The notes: generated from the sequence alone by a model not told the origin. Positions 42,034 to 51,702 are shown, counted from the first letter of the stretch. The stretch is 64,000 bases of DNA from Pontibacter mangrovi (GCF_006385705.1 NZ_VFRQ01000004.1:1-64000), one strand, 5' to 3'. Made by a program: numbers and translations.

Positions 42034-45000
42034 ATGAAGAAAATCTTTACCATTGCAGCCTGCCTTGCTTTAAGCGCAGGGAGTGTGATGGCGCAGGAGA
42101 CTTTTCCGCGCAACGGCGTGTATGATGAACGCGCCGGACTCGTGGCCTTTACCAACGCCACCGTTCACACCGATTATAAAACCACCATTCCTAACGCCAC
42201 GCTTGTTATCCGCGACGGCAAAGTAGAGGCCGTAGGCGAAAATGTGAAAGTGCCAGCCGGAGCCGTGGTGATGGATGCCAAAGGCAAGCATATCTACCCA
42301 GGTTTGGTGGATATGTTCAGCGACTATGGCCTGCCAGAGGTAAAGGCAGAGCGCCGCAGCTGGACTGCACCGCCACAACTGGAGTCCACTAAGGAAGGAG
42401 TTTATAACTGGAACGAGGCCATACGCCCGGAAACGGATGCGGTAGCGCTGTTTAATGTAAATGGCAAACAAGCCGGGGAACTGCGCAAGCTTGGCTTCGG
42501 AAGTGTGCTGGCCGTGCACCGCGATGGCATAGCCCGTGGCACTGCCACCCTGGTGACACTGGCGGAGAAGCGCGGAAACGAGGTGGTGCTGAAAGACAAG
42601 GCTGCCGGAGCGCTGTCCTTCGACAAAGGCTCTTCAAAACAAGATTACCCAAGCTCGCTGATGGGCGCTGTGGCCCTGTTGCGCCAGACCTACCTGGATG
42701 CCCAGTGGAATGCGCAGAATCCGCAGAAAGAGCAGAACATATCGCTTACAGCCTTTGCACAGGCCAACAAATACCCGCAGATTTTCGAGGCTTCCAACAA
42801 GTTGAATATCCTGCGGGCCGATAAAGTAGGGGATGAGTTTGGCAAGCAGTACATCATGAAAGGTGCCGGCGACGAGTACCAGATGCTGCCGCAGATCAAA
42901 GCCACCAACGCGCCTATCATCCTGTCGCTTGATTTTCCGGAGGCTTATAACGTAGAGGACCCGTTTGATGCGCGGCGCGTGTCGGTAAAGGACCTGAAGC
43001 ATTGGGAAATGGCACCTGCCAACGCGGCGCTGCTGCAGCAGGCAGGCGTCACCATCGCTTTCTCTGCCTATGACCTGAAAGACAAAAAGGACTTCCTGCC
43101 AAACCTTCGCAAAGCCGTGAAGTATGGCTTGAGCGAAGAGGAGGCCCTGAAAGCCCTGACTGCCACGCCAGCCAAGCTCCTGAACGCGGAAAACCTGGTG
43201 GGTAGCCTGAACAAAGGGATGGTAGCCAACTTCCTTATCACCAGCGATAACCTTTTCTCGGAGGATGGCGTGATCCTGGAGAACTGGGTGCAGGGCGAGC
43301 AGTACAAAATCGCTGACGTGCCTGCCGATTACCGTGGTGTCTATACGTTGAAGTTGGGCAACGACACGGGCCGCAAACTATTGGTAGCGGGCACCGCCGA
43401 GAAGCCGGAGCTGAAGGTAATTGCCCAGGACACCGTGAAAGGCAACATCAGCTTTAACGGAAACCTGGTAACGATCTCTTTTGCCGAGAGCAAAGACAGC
43501 AAGCAAAGCATCCGTCTGAGCGGCTGGGTAGCCGGCAAAAACCTGCAGGGCGAAGGCCAGTTGCCAAATGCCTCATCTGTAAAATGGACTGCCGCCTACT
43601 CTGAGGCCATGACCGAGAAGGAGAAAAAGGACCGGGCAAAGCAGGCGGAGGAGAATGCCGCTTTCGGCAGCACGATCTATCCGTTCCAGGCGTTTGGCCA
43701 GCAGGAGCTTCCGAAGCAGGAGACGGTGCTGATCAAGAATGCCACCGTTTGGACGAACGAGGAGGAAGGCAGGCTGGAGAACGCTGATGTACTGATAAAG
43801 AACGGCAAGATCGCCAAGGTGGGCAAGAACCTGAGCGAGTCCGGGGCCAGAGTGATAGACGGTACGGGCAAGCACGTAACGCCGGGCATTATTGATGAGC
43901 ACTCGCATATTGCGCTGGATGCCGTGAACGAGGGCACCCAGGCCGTAACGGCAGAGGTACGCATGGCCGATGTGGTAGACCCGGAAGACATTAACATTTA
44001 CCGCCAGTTGGCCGGTGGCGTTACCACGTCGCAGCTGCTGCACGGCTCTGCTAACCCGATTGGCGGGCAGTCGGCTATCGTGAAGCTGCGTTGGGGCAAG
44101 AGCGCGGACGAGATGCTGGTAAAGGATGCCGACGGCTACATTAAGTTTGCACTGGGCGAGAACGTGAAGCAGTCGAACTGGGGCAGCGCGCAAACCGTAC
44201 GGTTCCCGCAATCCAGAATGGGGGTGGAGCAGGTATACGTAGATGCCTTTACCCGCGCCAAAGAGTATGAGAAAGCCTGGAAAAACTACAACAGCCTGTC
44301 TAAAAGACAAAAGGCTAAAACCGCAGCCCCGCGCCGCGACCTGGAACTGGACGCCCTGGTGGAGATCCTGAACGACGAGCGCTTCATCACTTGCCACTCT
44401 TACGTGCAGTCTGAAATTAACATGCTGATGAACGTGGCCGATGAGATGGGCTTTAAGGTGAACACGTTTACGCATATCCTGGAAGGCTACAAAGTAGCGG
44501 ATAAGATGAAGGAGCACGGTGTGGGAGGCTCTACCTTCTCCGACTGGTGGGCCTATAAAATGGAGGTGAAGGATGCTATTCCACACAACGCCGGCATCAT
44601 GAACCAAATGGGCATCGTGACTGCCATTAACTCTGATGACGCCGAGATGGCGCGCCGCCTGAACCAGGAGGCTGCCAAAAGTGTGAAGTATACCGGCATG
44701 AGTGAAGAAGACGCTCTGAAAATGGTGACCCTGAACCCGGCCAAGCTCCTGCACCTCGACGATAGAATGGGCAGTATTAAAGCAGGTAAAGACGCCGACG
44801 TGGTACTCTGGAATGACCACCCGCTGTCGATCTACGCCAAGCCGCTGAAGACCTTTGTAGACGGCATTGCTTACTACGACCTGGAGCGCGACGAGCAGAT
44901 GCGGGAGACGCAGGAGAAGGAGCGCATGCGCCTGGTGCAGAAAATGCTGCACGAGAAGGACGGCGGTGCCAAAACGCAAGCCCCACGCACCCAGAAAGCA

Positions 45001-45060
45001 CGCGTGCTGCATTGCGAGGATGTAGCGCAGCAAGAAGAGGAGTTATACTTTGCTTATTAA
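42034..45060 (+). CDS. Secreted two-domain amidohydrolase, first domain degenerate
   Basis: 1008 residues with a signal peptide ending in VMAQ. Two amidohydrolase domains are fused. In the second, the binuclear metal site is complete: HSH (623-625) in IIDEHSHIAL, a His in ITCHSY, a His in NTFTHILEGYK and Asp in INSDDAEM. In the first, the matching position reads GLVDMFSDYG (residues 90-99) without HxH, so this half is probably structural. The substrate is unknown; relatives resemble imidazolonepropionase or peptidase-type enzymes. The gene is followed after 85 bp by a second, degenerate amidohydrolase. Confidence 0.8.
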   Translation: MKKIFTIAACLALSAGSVMAQETFPRNGVYDERAGLVAFTNATVHTDYKTTIPNATLVIRDGKVEAVGENVKVPAGAVVMDAKGKHIYPGLVDMFSDYGLPEVKAERRSWTAPPQLESTKEGVYNWNEAIRPETDAVALFNVNGKQAGELRKLGFGSVLAVHRDGIARGTATLVTLAEKRGNEVVLKDKAAGALSFDKGSSKQDYPSSLMGAVALLRQTYLDAQWNAQNPQKEQNISLTAFAQANKYPQIFEASNKLNILRADKVGDEFGKQYIMKGAGDEYQMLPQIKATNAPIILSLDFPEAYNVEDPFDARRVSVKDLKHWEMAPANAALLQQAGVTIAFSAYDLKDKKDFLPNLRKAVKYGLSEEEALKALTATPAKLLNAENLVGSLNKGMVANFLITSDNLFSEDGVILENWVQGEQYKIADVPADYRGVYTLKLGNDTGRKLLVAGTAEKPELKVIAQDTVKGNISFNGNLVTISFAESKDSKQSIRLSGWVAGKNLQGEGQLPNASSVKWTAAYSEAMTEKEKKDRAKQAEENAAFGSTIYPFQAFGQQELPKQETVLIKNATVWTNEEEGRLENADVLIKNGKIAKVGKNLSESGARVIDGTGKHVTPGIIDEHSHIALDAVNEGTQAVTAEVRMADVVDPEDINIYRQLAGGVTTSQLLHGSANPIGGQSAIVKLRWGKSADEMLVKDADGYIKFALGENVKQSNWGSAQTVRFPQSRMGVEQVYVDAFTRAKEYEKAWKNYNSLSKRQKAKTAAPRRDLELDALVEILNDERFITCHSYVQSEINMLMNVADEMGFKVNTFTHILEGYKVADKMKEHGVGGSTFSDWWAYKMEVKDAIPHNAGIMNQMGIVTAINSDDAEMARRLNQEAAKSVKYTGMSEEDALKMVTLNPAKLLHLDDRMGSIKAGKDADVVLWNDHPLSIYAKPLKTFVDGIAYYDLERDEQMRETQEKERMRLVQKMLHEKDGGAKTQAPRTQKARVLHCEDVAQQEEELYFAY

Positions 45061-45145
45061 ATTGTTAGTTGTTGATTGTTAATTGTTGTTTTTGAACTAT
45101 CAACAATAAGCAATCATCAATCAAATAAATGCAACAATTAAAAAC

Positions 45146-46489
45146 ATGAAAATCCATAAAAGATATATATCCGCTTTGGTGGCGCTGCTTTTTGCGGTGC
45201 CGGTAATGGCGCAGGTGCCGGCCCCGGCGCCAAAGCAAAGCAAGCCGGTGCTGCTGAAAGGCGCTACCCTACATGTGGGCAACGGCCAGGTGGTGGAGAA
45301 CGCTGCCGTCGGCTTTGAGAACGGTAAAATTACGTATGCTGGCCCCCAGAGCGGCGCTAACCTGAGCGGCTACGAGGTAGTGGACGTGACCGGGCAGCAC
45401 ATTTACCCGGGCCTGATCCAGCCAAACGCAGCGCTTGGCCTGAACGAGGTAGAAAGCGTGCGGGCCACGATTGACTGGCGAGAAGTAGGCGAGCTGAACC
45501 CGAACGTGCGTTCCATCATAGCTTATAACACCGATTCTGATATCATCCCTACCGTGCGTGCAAACGGTGTGCTCATGACACAGCTCACGCCAATCGGCGG
45601 CACAATCTCCGGCACGTCGTCGGTGGTGCAGCTGGATGCCTGGAACTGGGAGGATGCCATTGTGAAAGCGGATGAGGGCATGCACTTGAACTGGCCGAAC
45701 ATGCTGATCGAGACGGGCAACAGCCGCGGCAACGAACGCCTGAAGCGCATGCAGGAAGAGCGTGAGAAAACAATGCTGGAGCTGGAAAAGCTGTTTCGGG
45801 ATGCGGCGGTTTACAAAGCCGGCAAGCACGACAGCAAAAACCTGAAGCTGACTTCTATGACGGGGCTGTTCGACGGTTCACAGAAGCTCTACATCCACGC
45901 CAACTATGGCAAAGAGATAATAGAGGGAGTGAACTTCGCTAAAAAGCATGGCGTGAAAAATGTGGTGGTGGTAGGTGCCCGTGATGCCGTGGCAGTGGCC
46001 GATTTCCTGAAAGCCAACAACATTCCGGTGATTTACTCGGGTGTGCACGTGCTGCCGTCGCGTGCAGAGGAGGATGTGGACATGCCTTACAAAACGCCAT
46101 ACCTTCTGCACAAAGCAGGCATCCTGTTTGCCCTGGACTATGACTTGGCCATTCATGGCATCCGTAACCTGCCGTTCATCGCCGGTACCGCCGCTGCCTA
46201 TGGCCTGGACAAAGAGCAGGCGCTGGCGTCGGTTACCCTGAACACAGCCAAAATCCTGGGTATTGAGAAGCAGCTGGGCTCCGTGGAGGTTGGCAAAGAC
46301 GCCACGCTGGTTGTCTCATCCGGCGACCTTCTGGACATGCGCACCAACAACGTGACCTATGCCTACATCCAGGGCCGCCACATCGACCTGAACAACAAGC
46401 AGAAATACCTCTACGAGAAGTTTGAGAACAAGTATAAACACCAGCAGCAGCCAGCGCCAGCCGGCGCTACTTCGTCTGCAGGCAAGTAA
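45146..46489 (+). CDS. Secreted degenerate amidohydrolase-like protein
   Basis: 447 residues with a signal peptide (LLFAVPVMAQ). It resembles the first, metal-less half of its upstream neighbour: YPGLIQPNAALGLNEVES stands where HxH is expected, and later TPIGGTISGTSSVV and LASVTLNTAKILGIEKQLGSVEVGKDATLVV keep the fold. Since the metal-binding His pair is missing, hydrolase activity is doubtful; it may be a partner subunit of the 1008-residue protein. Cotranscription is likely. Confidence 0.75.
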   Translation: MKIHKRYISALVALLFAVPVMAQVPAPAPKQSKPVLLKGATLHVGNGQVVENAAVGFENGKITYAGPQSGANLSGYEVVDVTGQHIYPGLIQPNAALGLNEVESVRATIDWREVGELNPNVRSIIAYNTDSDIIPTVRANGVLMTQLTPIGGTISGTSSVVQLDAWNWEDAIVKADEGMHLNWPNMLIETGNSRGNERLKRMQEEREKTMLELEKLFRDAAVYKAGKHDSKNLKLTSMTGLFDGSQKLYIHANYGKEIIEGVNFAKKHGVKNVVVVGARDAVAVADFLKANNIPVIYSGVHVLPSRAEEDVDMPYKTPYLLHKAGILFALDYDLAIHGIRNLPFIAGTAAAYGLDKEQALASVTLNTAKILGIEKQLGSVEVGKDATLVVSSGDLLDMRTNNVTYAYIQGRHIDLNNKQKYLYEKFENKYKHQQQPAPAGATSSAGK

Positions 46490-46511
46490 TTTTATACTTG
46501 CCCAAAGTATA

Positions 46512-46544
46512 AATCCGGGCTGCCCAGGTTGGGCAGCCCGGATT
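46512..46544. terminator. Strong bidirectional terminator
   Basis: AATCCGGGCTGCCCA pairs perfectly with TGGGCAGCCCGGATT, loop of 3 nt, then a T-run; it serves the convergent amidohydrolase and PhoD-like genes. Confidence 0.9.
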
Positions 46545-46553
46545 TTTTTATGC

Positions 46554-47597
46554 CTATTGTATAGCCTCCGAAGTAGTTTCCAGGGTGATCTTCTGCTCCA
46601 GCAGCGCCTTGTTTTCCACGCCGCGTATCTGCATGGTCATGGTTGGTTGTGGGGCTGCCCAGTCAATGGTGAGTATGCCGAAGTTCAGTGCCCCGACCTG
46701 CTCGCCTACCCGGTAGCGGTTGCCGCCTCTGCTGGGCTGGCGGTGGTGCGTCATGCCGCTGGAGGTAATCTCATAAACTGGTTGTCTATAGCCTGCCAGT
46801 TCTATTTTTGCCAACTCGCCTACATGCCGGTCGCCGGAGAGCAGGATGGGGTTGGCTGGGTGCGTGTTTTCGAGGAGCTGTAGCAGGCGCTGCCGGGCCT
46901 TGGGGTAGGCTGACCAACTGGAGTAAGCATGGCCGTTCGGCAAAACCTGCATGCCGCTGGCGATGATATGGACCTGGGCGTTGCTGTTGGTTAGCTCCTT
47001 TTCCAGCCACTGCCACTGCGCCTCTCCCAAAATATCCCCCTCAAAGTTAGGTAAGTACAGGCCAAACAGCTCGTTAAACGGGTCCAGGTGATAGCGGCCA
47101 TCCAACAGAAGCACTTTAATTTTTTGCTTGCCGGAGCCTAACGTATAGCTGCGGTAAATGCCCTCCTGCTTCCGCACAGGGTCTTGGGCGGGCACTCCCA
47201 TAAAATCGAGGAACAGCTGCTGGCTTTCTGCTTTTCTGGCAAAAGTGGCATCGGCATCGTTATACCCGAAATCATGGTCGTCCCAGGTGCCGGTAACGGC
47301 GGCAGTTTGCAGCAGCGCCTGGTAGCCGGGTTGGTGCAGCTGCCGGTTATACTTGTGTGTCAGCGTGTCCATGTTCTGGGTATCGGCATAGATGTTATCG
47401 CCCAGCCAAACCCACAGGTCCGGGGCGGCGGCTACAATGGCAGGCCAAAGCGGCTGCGGCTCGTCCTGGTTGTTGCAGGAGCCAAACGCAATCACGGTTT
47501 TTTGCTGCGCCCTCGTGCCGGTGCCCCTTACCAGAAGCAGTGCGAGGAGAAACAGCAGTTTATACCTGAAGCTAAAGTTGCTGGTGTTCATATACAC
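46554..47597 (-). CDS. PhoD-like metallophosphatase
   Basis: 347 residues with an N-terminal signal or anchor. FGSCNNQ, WLGDNIYADT, TWDDHDFGYND and LSGDRHVGEL are the PhoD/purple-acid-type metal motifs. This short form lacks the long N-terminal beta domain of classical PhoD. It probably acts on phosphodiesters or monoesters outside the cytoplasm. An ATG at 47591 is an equally good start. Confidence 0.85.
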   Translation of the reverse strand: MYMNTSNFSFRYKLLFLLALLLVRGTGTRAQQKTVIAFGSCNNQDEPQPLWPAIVAAAPDLWVWLGDNIYADTQNMDTLTHKYNRQLHQPGYQALLQTAAVTGTWDDHDFGYNDADATFARKAESQQLFLDFMGVPAQDPVRKQEGIYRSYTLGSGKQKIKVLLLDGRYHLDPFNELFGLYLPNFEGDILGEAQWQWLEKELTNSNAQVHIIASGMQVLPNGHAYSSWSAYPKARQRLLQLLENTHPANPILLSGDRHVGELAKIELAGYRQPVYEITSSGMTHHRQPSRGGNRYRVGEQVGALNFGILTIDWAAPQPTMTMQIRGVENKALLEQKITLETTSEAIQ

Positions 47598-47769
47598 TGT
47601 ACACCACCGTGCGCGCTTGCGTTCCAGAGATCATGAAAGAATGAAAAGCGCAGCGCACCCAAACGTAAAGTATGAGCGGGCAAAGAGGCCAGGCAAGCAG
47701 AAAAGGCCAACGTATATGTTGGCGGTGCGTTTATAGGTATAGAATCTGTGAAACTTAAAAAGATTAACT

Positions 47770-48669
47770 ATGGAAAGAAACAACCAGAATTACCATCGGG
47801 AGTTCGATAATAAACTACATAACGAAGAGCGTTGGGACAACCGCGGCGCACAGAGCAGGCACAGTGGCCATGAAAACGAGCGCCGGGACGGTTTCCAGAA
47901 TTACAGAGACCGCTACAGCAACCGCCACGGCAACTACTACGGCATGCAAAACGAGAATGCGGCCTACCAGAACGTGCGCAGCTCTAACCCTGACCCAAAT
48001 TTCGGGTATAGAAGCGGAGGGCCGGTTGGGGGCTACGATGCCAGCAGCTACCGTGGCACCACAGACAGCAGCCGCGACCATTACCACTACGGAGACCCAA
48101 ACCCATACATGCAGAACAGCCGCAACAGGCAAAACGAAGGGTATGAGCGTACCCGCGGCACCGGCTGGGGAGCCGAAGACAACTATGGCACCTATGGGTC
48201 CTCGCGCGGCACGAGCTACAGCCAGGGCGGCTACAACCGCCAGGACAACAGCTACCGCACCGGCGGCGAAGGACGCCGCTACAACGAGTATAACCGCGAT
48301 GAGGACAGGAAAATGTACCGTGGGCGCTCAGACCATGGCTACAACATGCTGGGCATAGACGCCTACTACGACCGGGGCGAGCAGCCGCAGCGCCGGGAGG
48401 ATAACAACTACCGTGGCAGAAACCAAAGCGACTACTCTAACCGTCATTTCGACGATGAGGACATGCGCTACAGCGGAGAGATCCGCAACAGCGATCGCCG
48501 CGACAACTATGCTTCCGGCCTGTATGCGAGCAACCGCTCTTATGTAAGCGACCACGACGACCACAGCCAACGCAGCAGCCGCTACAGAAGGCCAGGCGAG
48601 ACTTCCGGGCCAGACTATGGCTACGAATCCCGCCAGAGCAGCTACGGCAACGAAACGCCGCGCGCATAA
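47770..48669 (+). CDS. Intrinsically disordered Arg/Tyr/Gly/Asn-rich protein
   Basis: 299 residues with almost no hydrophobic stretch, no signal peptide and no domain I recognise. The composition is dominated by R, Y, N, G, S, D and E, with only three lysines and no cysteine. It has many (S/G)Y(S/G) and RG-type motifs such as SYSQGGYNRQ, SSRGTSYSQ and YRSGGPVGG. This resembles low-complexity proteins that self-associate or bind nucleic acid. It is a single gene with its own strong terminator. Coding is supported by length, frame and GC-rich third positions. Confidence 0.7.
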   Translation: MERNNQNYHREFDNKLHNEERWDNRGAQSRHSGHENERRDGFQNYRDRYSNRHGNYYGMQNENAAYQNVRSSNPDPNFGYRSGGPVGGYDASSYRGTTDSSRDHYHYGDPNPYMQNSRNRQNEGYERTRGTGWGAEDNYGTYGSSRGTSYSQGGYNRQDNSYRTGGEGRRYNEYNRDEDRKMYRGRSDHGYNMLGIDAYYDRGEQPQRREDNNYRGRNQSDYSNRHFDDEDMRYSGEIRNSDRRDNYASGLYASNRSYVSDHDDHSQRSSRYRRPGETSGPDYGYESRQSSYGNETPRA

Positions 48670-48687
48670 TAGCAGCTGATCTAAAAT

Positions 48688-48722
48688 AAAAACCGCCCAT
48701 GGCTTAGCCATGGGCGGTTTTT
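48688..48722 (+). terminator. Strong terminator
   Basis: AAAAACCGCCCATGGC pairs perfectly with GCCATGGGCGGTTTTT, loop TTA, closing the disordered-protein gene. Confidence 0.88.
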
Positions 48723-48789
48723 ATTTTATACTTTCACCCAAAGCCTGCGTAGGTATAGGCAGCCTCCTGTGGTAGGAGGAAATTTATAC

Positions 48790-49299
48790 ATGAGTGTGAT
48801 GAAAAACTGGATACGTATACTTCCGGCCATACTACTGGCCATTTTATTGGTGAGCGCCTGCACGGTGCAGAACAAAAACCCCAACGCCGAGGAAGACACC
48901 ATCCTGGATGCCTACTGGACGCTGATGTCGCTGGAGGGGCAGGAGGTGCAACGGCCGCAGAGCACCATGACGGCCTTTATCCGGTTTGAGGAAGGAAAGA
49001 GCCGCGTGCACGGCTACACCGGCTGCAACAGGTTTAACGGAACGTATACTTACGGCGATGAAAGCCTGGCTATTTCTGAGCTCAGCACCACCCGTATGGC
49101 CTGCCCCGACATGGAAATGGAAAACAAGTTCATGGCCATCCTGCGCCGCGTAGACCGGTACGAGGTTTCCGGCGACGTGCTAACGCTTTTTTCCGGCGGC
49201 AAAGCAGTAGCTACGTTTATGTCCGGCACGGAGCGCAGCATCGACAACAGGGTAGGTGGAAGCGGCACCCTGGATCTGGACAGTGTAAGAACCGAGTAA
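48790..49299 (+). CDS. META-domain lipoprotein
   Basis: 169 residues from the ATG at 48790, preceded by an unusually good ribosome site (TAGGAGGA, 9 nt before). A signal with lipobox LVSAC is followed by a META/HslJ-like domain: YWTLMSLEGQEV, FIRFEEGKSRVHGYTGCNRFNGTY, LSTTRMACPDMEMENKFMAIL. Family members are envelope proteins linked to stress or antibiotic tolerance in other bacteria. Single gene. Confidence 0.8.
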   Translation: MSVMKNWIRILPAILLAILLVSACTVQNKNPNAEEDTILDAYWTLMSLEGQEVQRPQSTMTAFIRFEEGKSRVHGYTGCNRFNGTYTYGDESLAISELSTTRMACPDMEMENKFMAILRRVDRYEVSGDVLTLFSGGKAVATFMSGTERSIDNRVGGSGTLDLDSVRTE

Positions 49300-49354
49300 A
49301 GGCAGCACGGCACTTCTGTTACCCCTTATCCGAAACTGAGAAGGAACAATCCAA

Positions 49355-49762
49355 CTATACCTGGGTCTTCAGCAGAAGGTCGTTAAATTTCTCGAGCAGG
49401 TTGATGTATTTGCGCTGCAGGTTTACAAGCTCCTGCTCGCAATCGCGCAGGTTGTTTGGCTTATAAACTTCCTGTGGCTCGCTGTCGAAGGGCAGGAGCA
49501 GGTTGGTGCTAAGCTGGGGCTGCGGTTTGGTAGTTTCTTTTTTTACAGTTTTACTCAGGTGTGGGAAATCCTGTGAAAAGTCGTGGTGAATTACCTCGCC
49601 AAGCTTCAGGATGAAGCTGTAAGGAATGCTGGACTCTTTAAACTTATTGTAAAGCGTTTTACGGCTGATGCTCATTTTCTCGGCTACTACGCCAATTGCC
49701 ACGCCGCTGGCCTTTACGGCATCACGTATTACCTCGCCTCTGTGTACGTTTGTCTTTACCAT
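49355..49762 (-). CDS. HTH DNA-binding protein with C-terminal coiled coil
   Basis: 135 residues. GVVAEKMSISRKTLYNKFKESSIPY (about 21-45) is a helix-turn-helix with a FIS- or XRE-like recognition helix. The middle is a Lys/Pro-rich linker and the last 40 residues (CEQELVNLQRKYINLLEKFNDLL) look like a dimerising coiled coil. Probably a local regulator. The upstream non-coding region contains dyads it might bind. Confidence 0.7.
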   Translation of the reverse strand: MVKTNVHRGEVIRDAVKASGVAIGVVAEKMSISRKTLYNKFKESSIPYSFILKLGEVIHHDFSQDFPHLSKTVKKETTKPQPQLSTNLLLPFDSEPQEVYKPNNLRDCEQELVNLQRKYINLLEKFNDLLLKTQV

Positions 49763-50119
49763 CGTTCTGCTGTCTGTTACCTGTCTGTGTAAGGGGGATT
49801 TCTTTTACAAAAATAGGTAATCGGTATGTACGAAATGTGAATGTGGACAAATTTTACACGTTAGGCTGCCTAGTGTAAACTATGCTTTGTACAAGTTGTT
49901 GATTTGTACGTTGATAGCTTGTGAAGCTTTTCCCAGTACCCACAGTTTATCTACATTCCCACACATTATCCACAGCCGTCGGGCCACCATACTGGCACCC
50001 GGCATGGCCACTGCCCGAAAAATTGTTAGCTTCATGGCAGCAGGTATAAGGGGCTACGCGGGAATAAACTTGTAAACCTATGCCAGATGCTACGTAAGCA
50101 ACTCTAAAAACCGTTGGGC
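49763..50119. promoter_or_regulatory. Divergent control region with DnaA-box-like sites
   Basis: 357 bp without a gene, lying between the HTH gene and gluconokinase. TTATCCACA at 49966-49974 is a perfect DnaA box. TTATCTACA (49947-49955) and TGTGGACAA (49842-49850, minus sense) each differ by one base. TTTACAC at 49853 and GTGTAAA at 49873 form a 7-bp dyad. This may be an operator region for one or both genes, a DnaA-titration site or, less likely, an origin. Confidence 0.4.
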
Positions 50120-51643
50120 ATGCAGCAAAGCGCCATCATTGGCATCGATATCGGCACCACCAGCACCAAGGCTGTAGCTTTTGGGCTGCAGGGCGCGGTG
50201 CTACACCAGCAAGTGATGGAATATCCCATCCTCAGCGAGGAGCCGGGACAAGCGGAGCAGGAGCCGGAGCAGGTGCTGCAGGCGGTGCTCTCAACGCTAG
50301 GGGCGGTGGCCGCATGGCTGCAGCAGGAGAAGTATAAAGTAGAAGGCGTGAGCTTTAGCAGCGCCATGCACAGCCTTATTCTGCAGGACTCTGAAGGCAA
50401 ACCCCTTACCCGCTGCATCATTTGGGCCGACTCCCGCAGTCATGTTTGTGCCGATGAGATCAAAAAAAGCCCGCTGGGGCACAAGGTCTACCTGCAAACC
50501 GGCACGCCCATCCATCCTATGTCGCCGCTGCCCAAGCTGTGCTGGCTCAGGCAAGAGCGCCCGGAGCTGTTTGCCCAGGCGGCCATGTTTATCGGCATTA
50601 AAGAGTATGTGCTGTACCGGCTGTTTGGCAAATATAAAATCGACTATTCGGTTGCCTCGGCCATGGGGCTGTTCAACATATTTGAGTTTAGCTGGCACAA
50701 GGATGCCCTGGCAATGGCCGGTGTAAAACCCTCACAGCTGCCGGAGCCGGTGCCTCCCACCTATACTTTTCGCGGGTTAAGCGCTGCCGATGCCGAATTG
50801 CTGCGCCTGCCGCCCGACACTCCCTTTGTGATAGGGGCCAGCGATGGCTGTTTGGCTAACCTGGCCTCGCATGCCGTGCGCCCGGGCGAGGCCGTGGTGA
50901 CGATCGGCACCAGCGGGGCCGTGCGCACCATGGCCAGCGAGCCCGCCACCGATATAAAAGAGCGTGTCTTCAGCTACATCCTGAACGAAAACCATTTTGT
51001 GCTGGGAGGCGCCGTAAACAACGGAGGCGTGGCCTTGCGCTGGTTCCGCGATGCTTTCTACGCTACAGAAACAGCAGAGGCCGTCGCCAAGGACCAGGAC
51101 ATGTATGAGCTGCTGAACGAGGTGGCAGAGGGCATAGCGCCCGGCGCCGAGGGATTGCTGTTCCTCCCCTACCTGCTGGGCGAGCGCGCCCCTATTTGGG
51201 ACGGATCGGCCAGGGCCTGCTTTATCGGCGCTACCTACGCGCACACGCGGGCGCATTTCCTGAGGGCGGTGATGGAGGGGGTGATCTTCAGTGTGAACAG
51301 CGTGGTGCAGGCGCTGGAGCAAACGGTGGGCCCGGTATCCACTATCTACGCAAACGGGGGCTTTGCCTTCTCGGAGCTTTGGGTGCAGATGCTGGCCGAC
51401 GTGACGGGCAAAAAGGTGCAGCTGACGGAAACGCCGGAAGGCTCGGCCTTTGGGGCAGCCATTATGGGGATGTACGCCCTGGGGCTTTTGCCCTCGCTGG
51501 AGGCGGCAGAAAGTATGATTCGGGTATGCAGGACGTTTGAGCCACACCCGGAGCGGGGGCAGGTGTACGGCAAGCTGTTCGCCGTTTTTGAGGAGCTCTA
51601 CCCGAAACTAAAAAGCAGCTTCGAGCAGCTGGGGCAAGTTTAA
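50120..51643 (+). CDS. gntK: Gluconokinase (FGGY family)
   Basis: 507 residues from the ATG at 50120; the TTG at 50114 is ignored. FGGY carbohydrate kinase: IIGIDIGTTSTKAV phosphate loop, SFSSAMHSLI, IIWADSRS, GTPIHPMSPLPKL, and TIGTSGAVR with the C-terminal GGGF-like ANGGFAFSELWVQMLADVTGKKV. The 6-phosphogluconate dehydrogenase gene follows directly, so gluconate to 6-phosphogluconate is the best-supported reaction; xylulose or another polyol is the alternative. Confidence 0.8.
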   Translation: MQQSAIIGIDIGTTSTKAVAFGLQGAVLHQQVMEYPILSEEPGQAEQEPEQVLQAVLSTLGAVAAWLQQEKYKVEGVSFSSAMHSLILQDSEGKPLTRCIIWADSRSHVCADEIKKSPLGHKVYLQTGTPIHPMSPLPKLCWLRQERPELFAQAAMFIGIKEYVLYRLFGKYKIDYSVASAMGLFNIFEFSWHKDALAMAGVKPSQLPEPVPPTYTFRGLSAADAELLRLPPDTPFVIGASDGCLANLASHAVRPGEAVVTIGTSGAVRTMASEPATDIKERVFSYILNENHFVLGGAVNNGGVALRWFRDAFYATETAEAVAKDQDMYELLNEVAEGIAPGAEGLLFLPYLLGERAPIWDGSARACFIGATYAHTRAHFLRAVMEGVIFSVNSVVQALEQTVGPVSTIYANGGFAFSELWVQMLADVTGKKVQLTETPEGSAFGAAIMGMYALGLLPSLEAAESMIRVCRTFEPHPERGQVYGKLFAVFEELYPKLKSSFEQLGQV

Positions 51644-51702
51644 CAGGCTGAAAGACGGCCAAGGAAATCCATACAAGTATAGATCATCAAAAAACAACAC
51701 AC

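Noticed and set aside
43573..45033. 486-codon minus-strand frame inside the amidohydrolase gene
   Set aside because: Shadow of the plus-strand frame, which has a signal peptide and complete catalytic motifs.
49842..49974. Chromosomal origin of replication
   Set aside because: Only one perfect DnaA box, no origin-typical neighbouring genes and no skew information; kept only as a regulatory region with low confidence.
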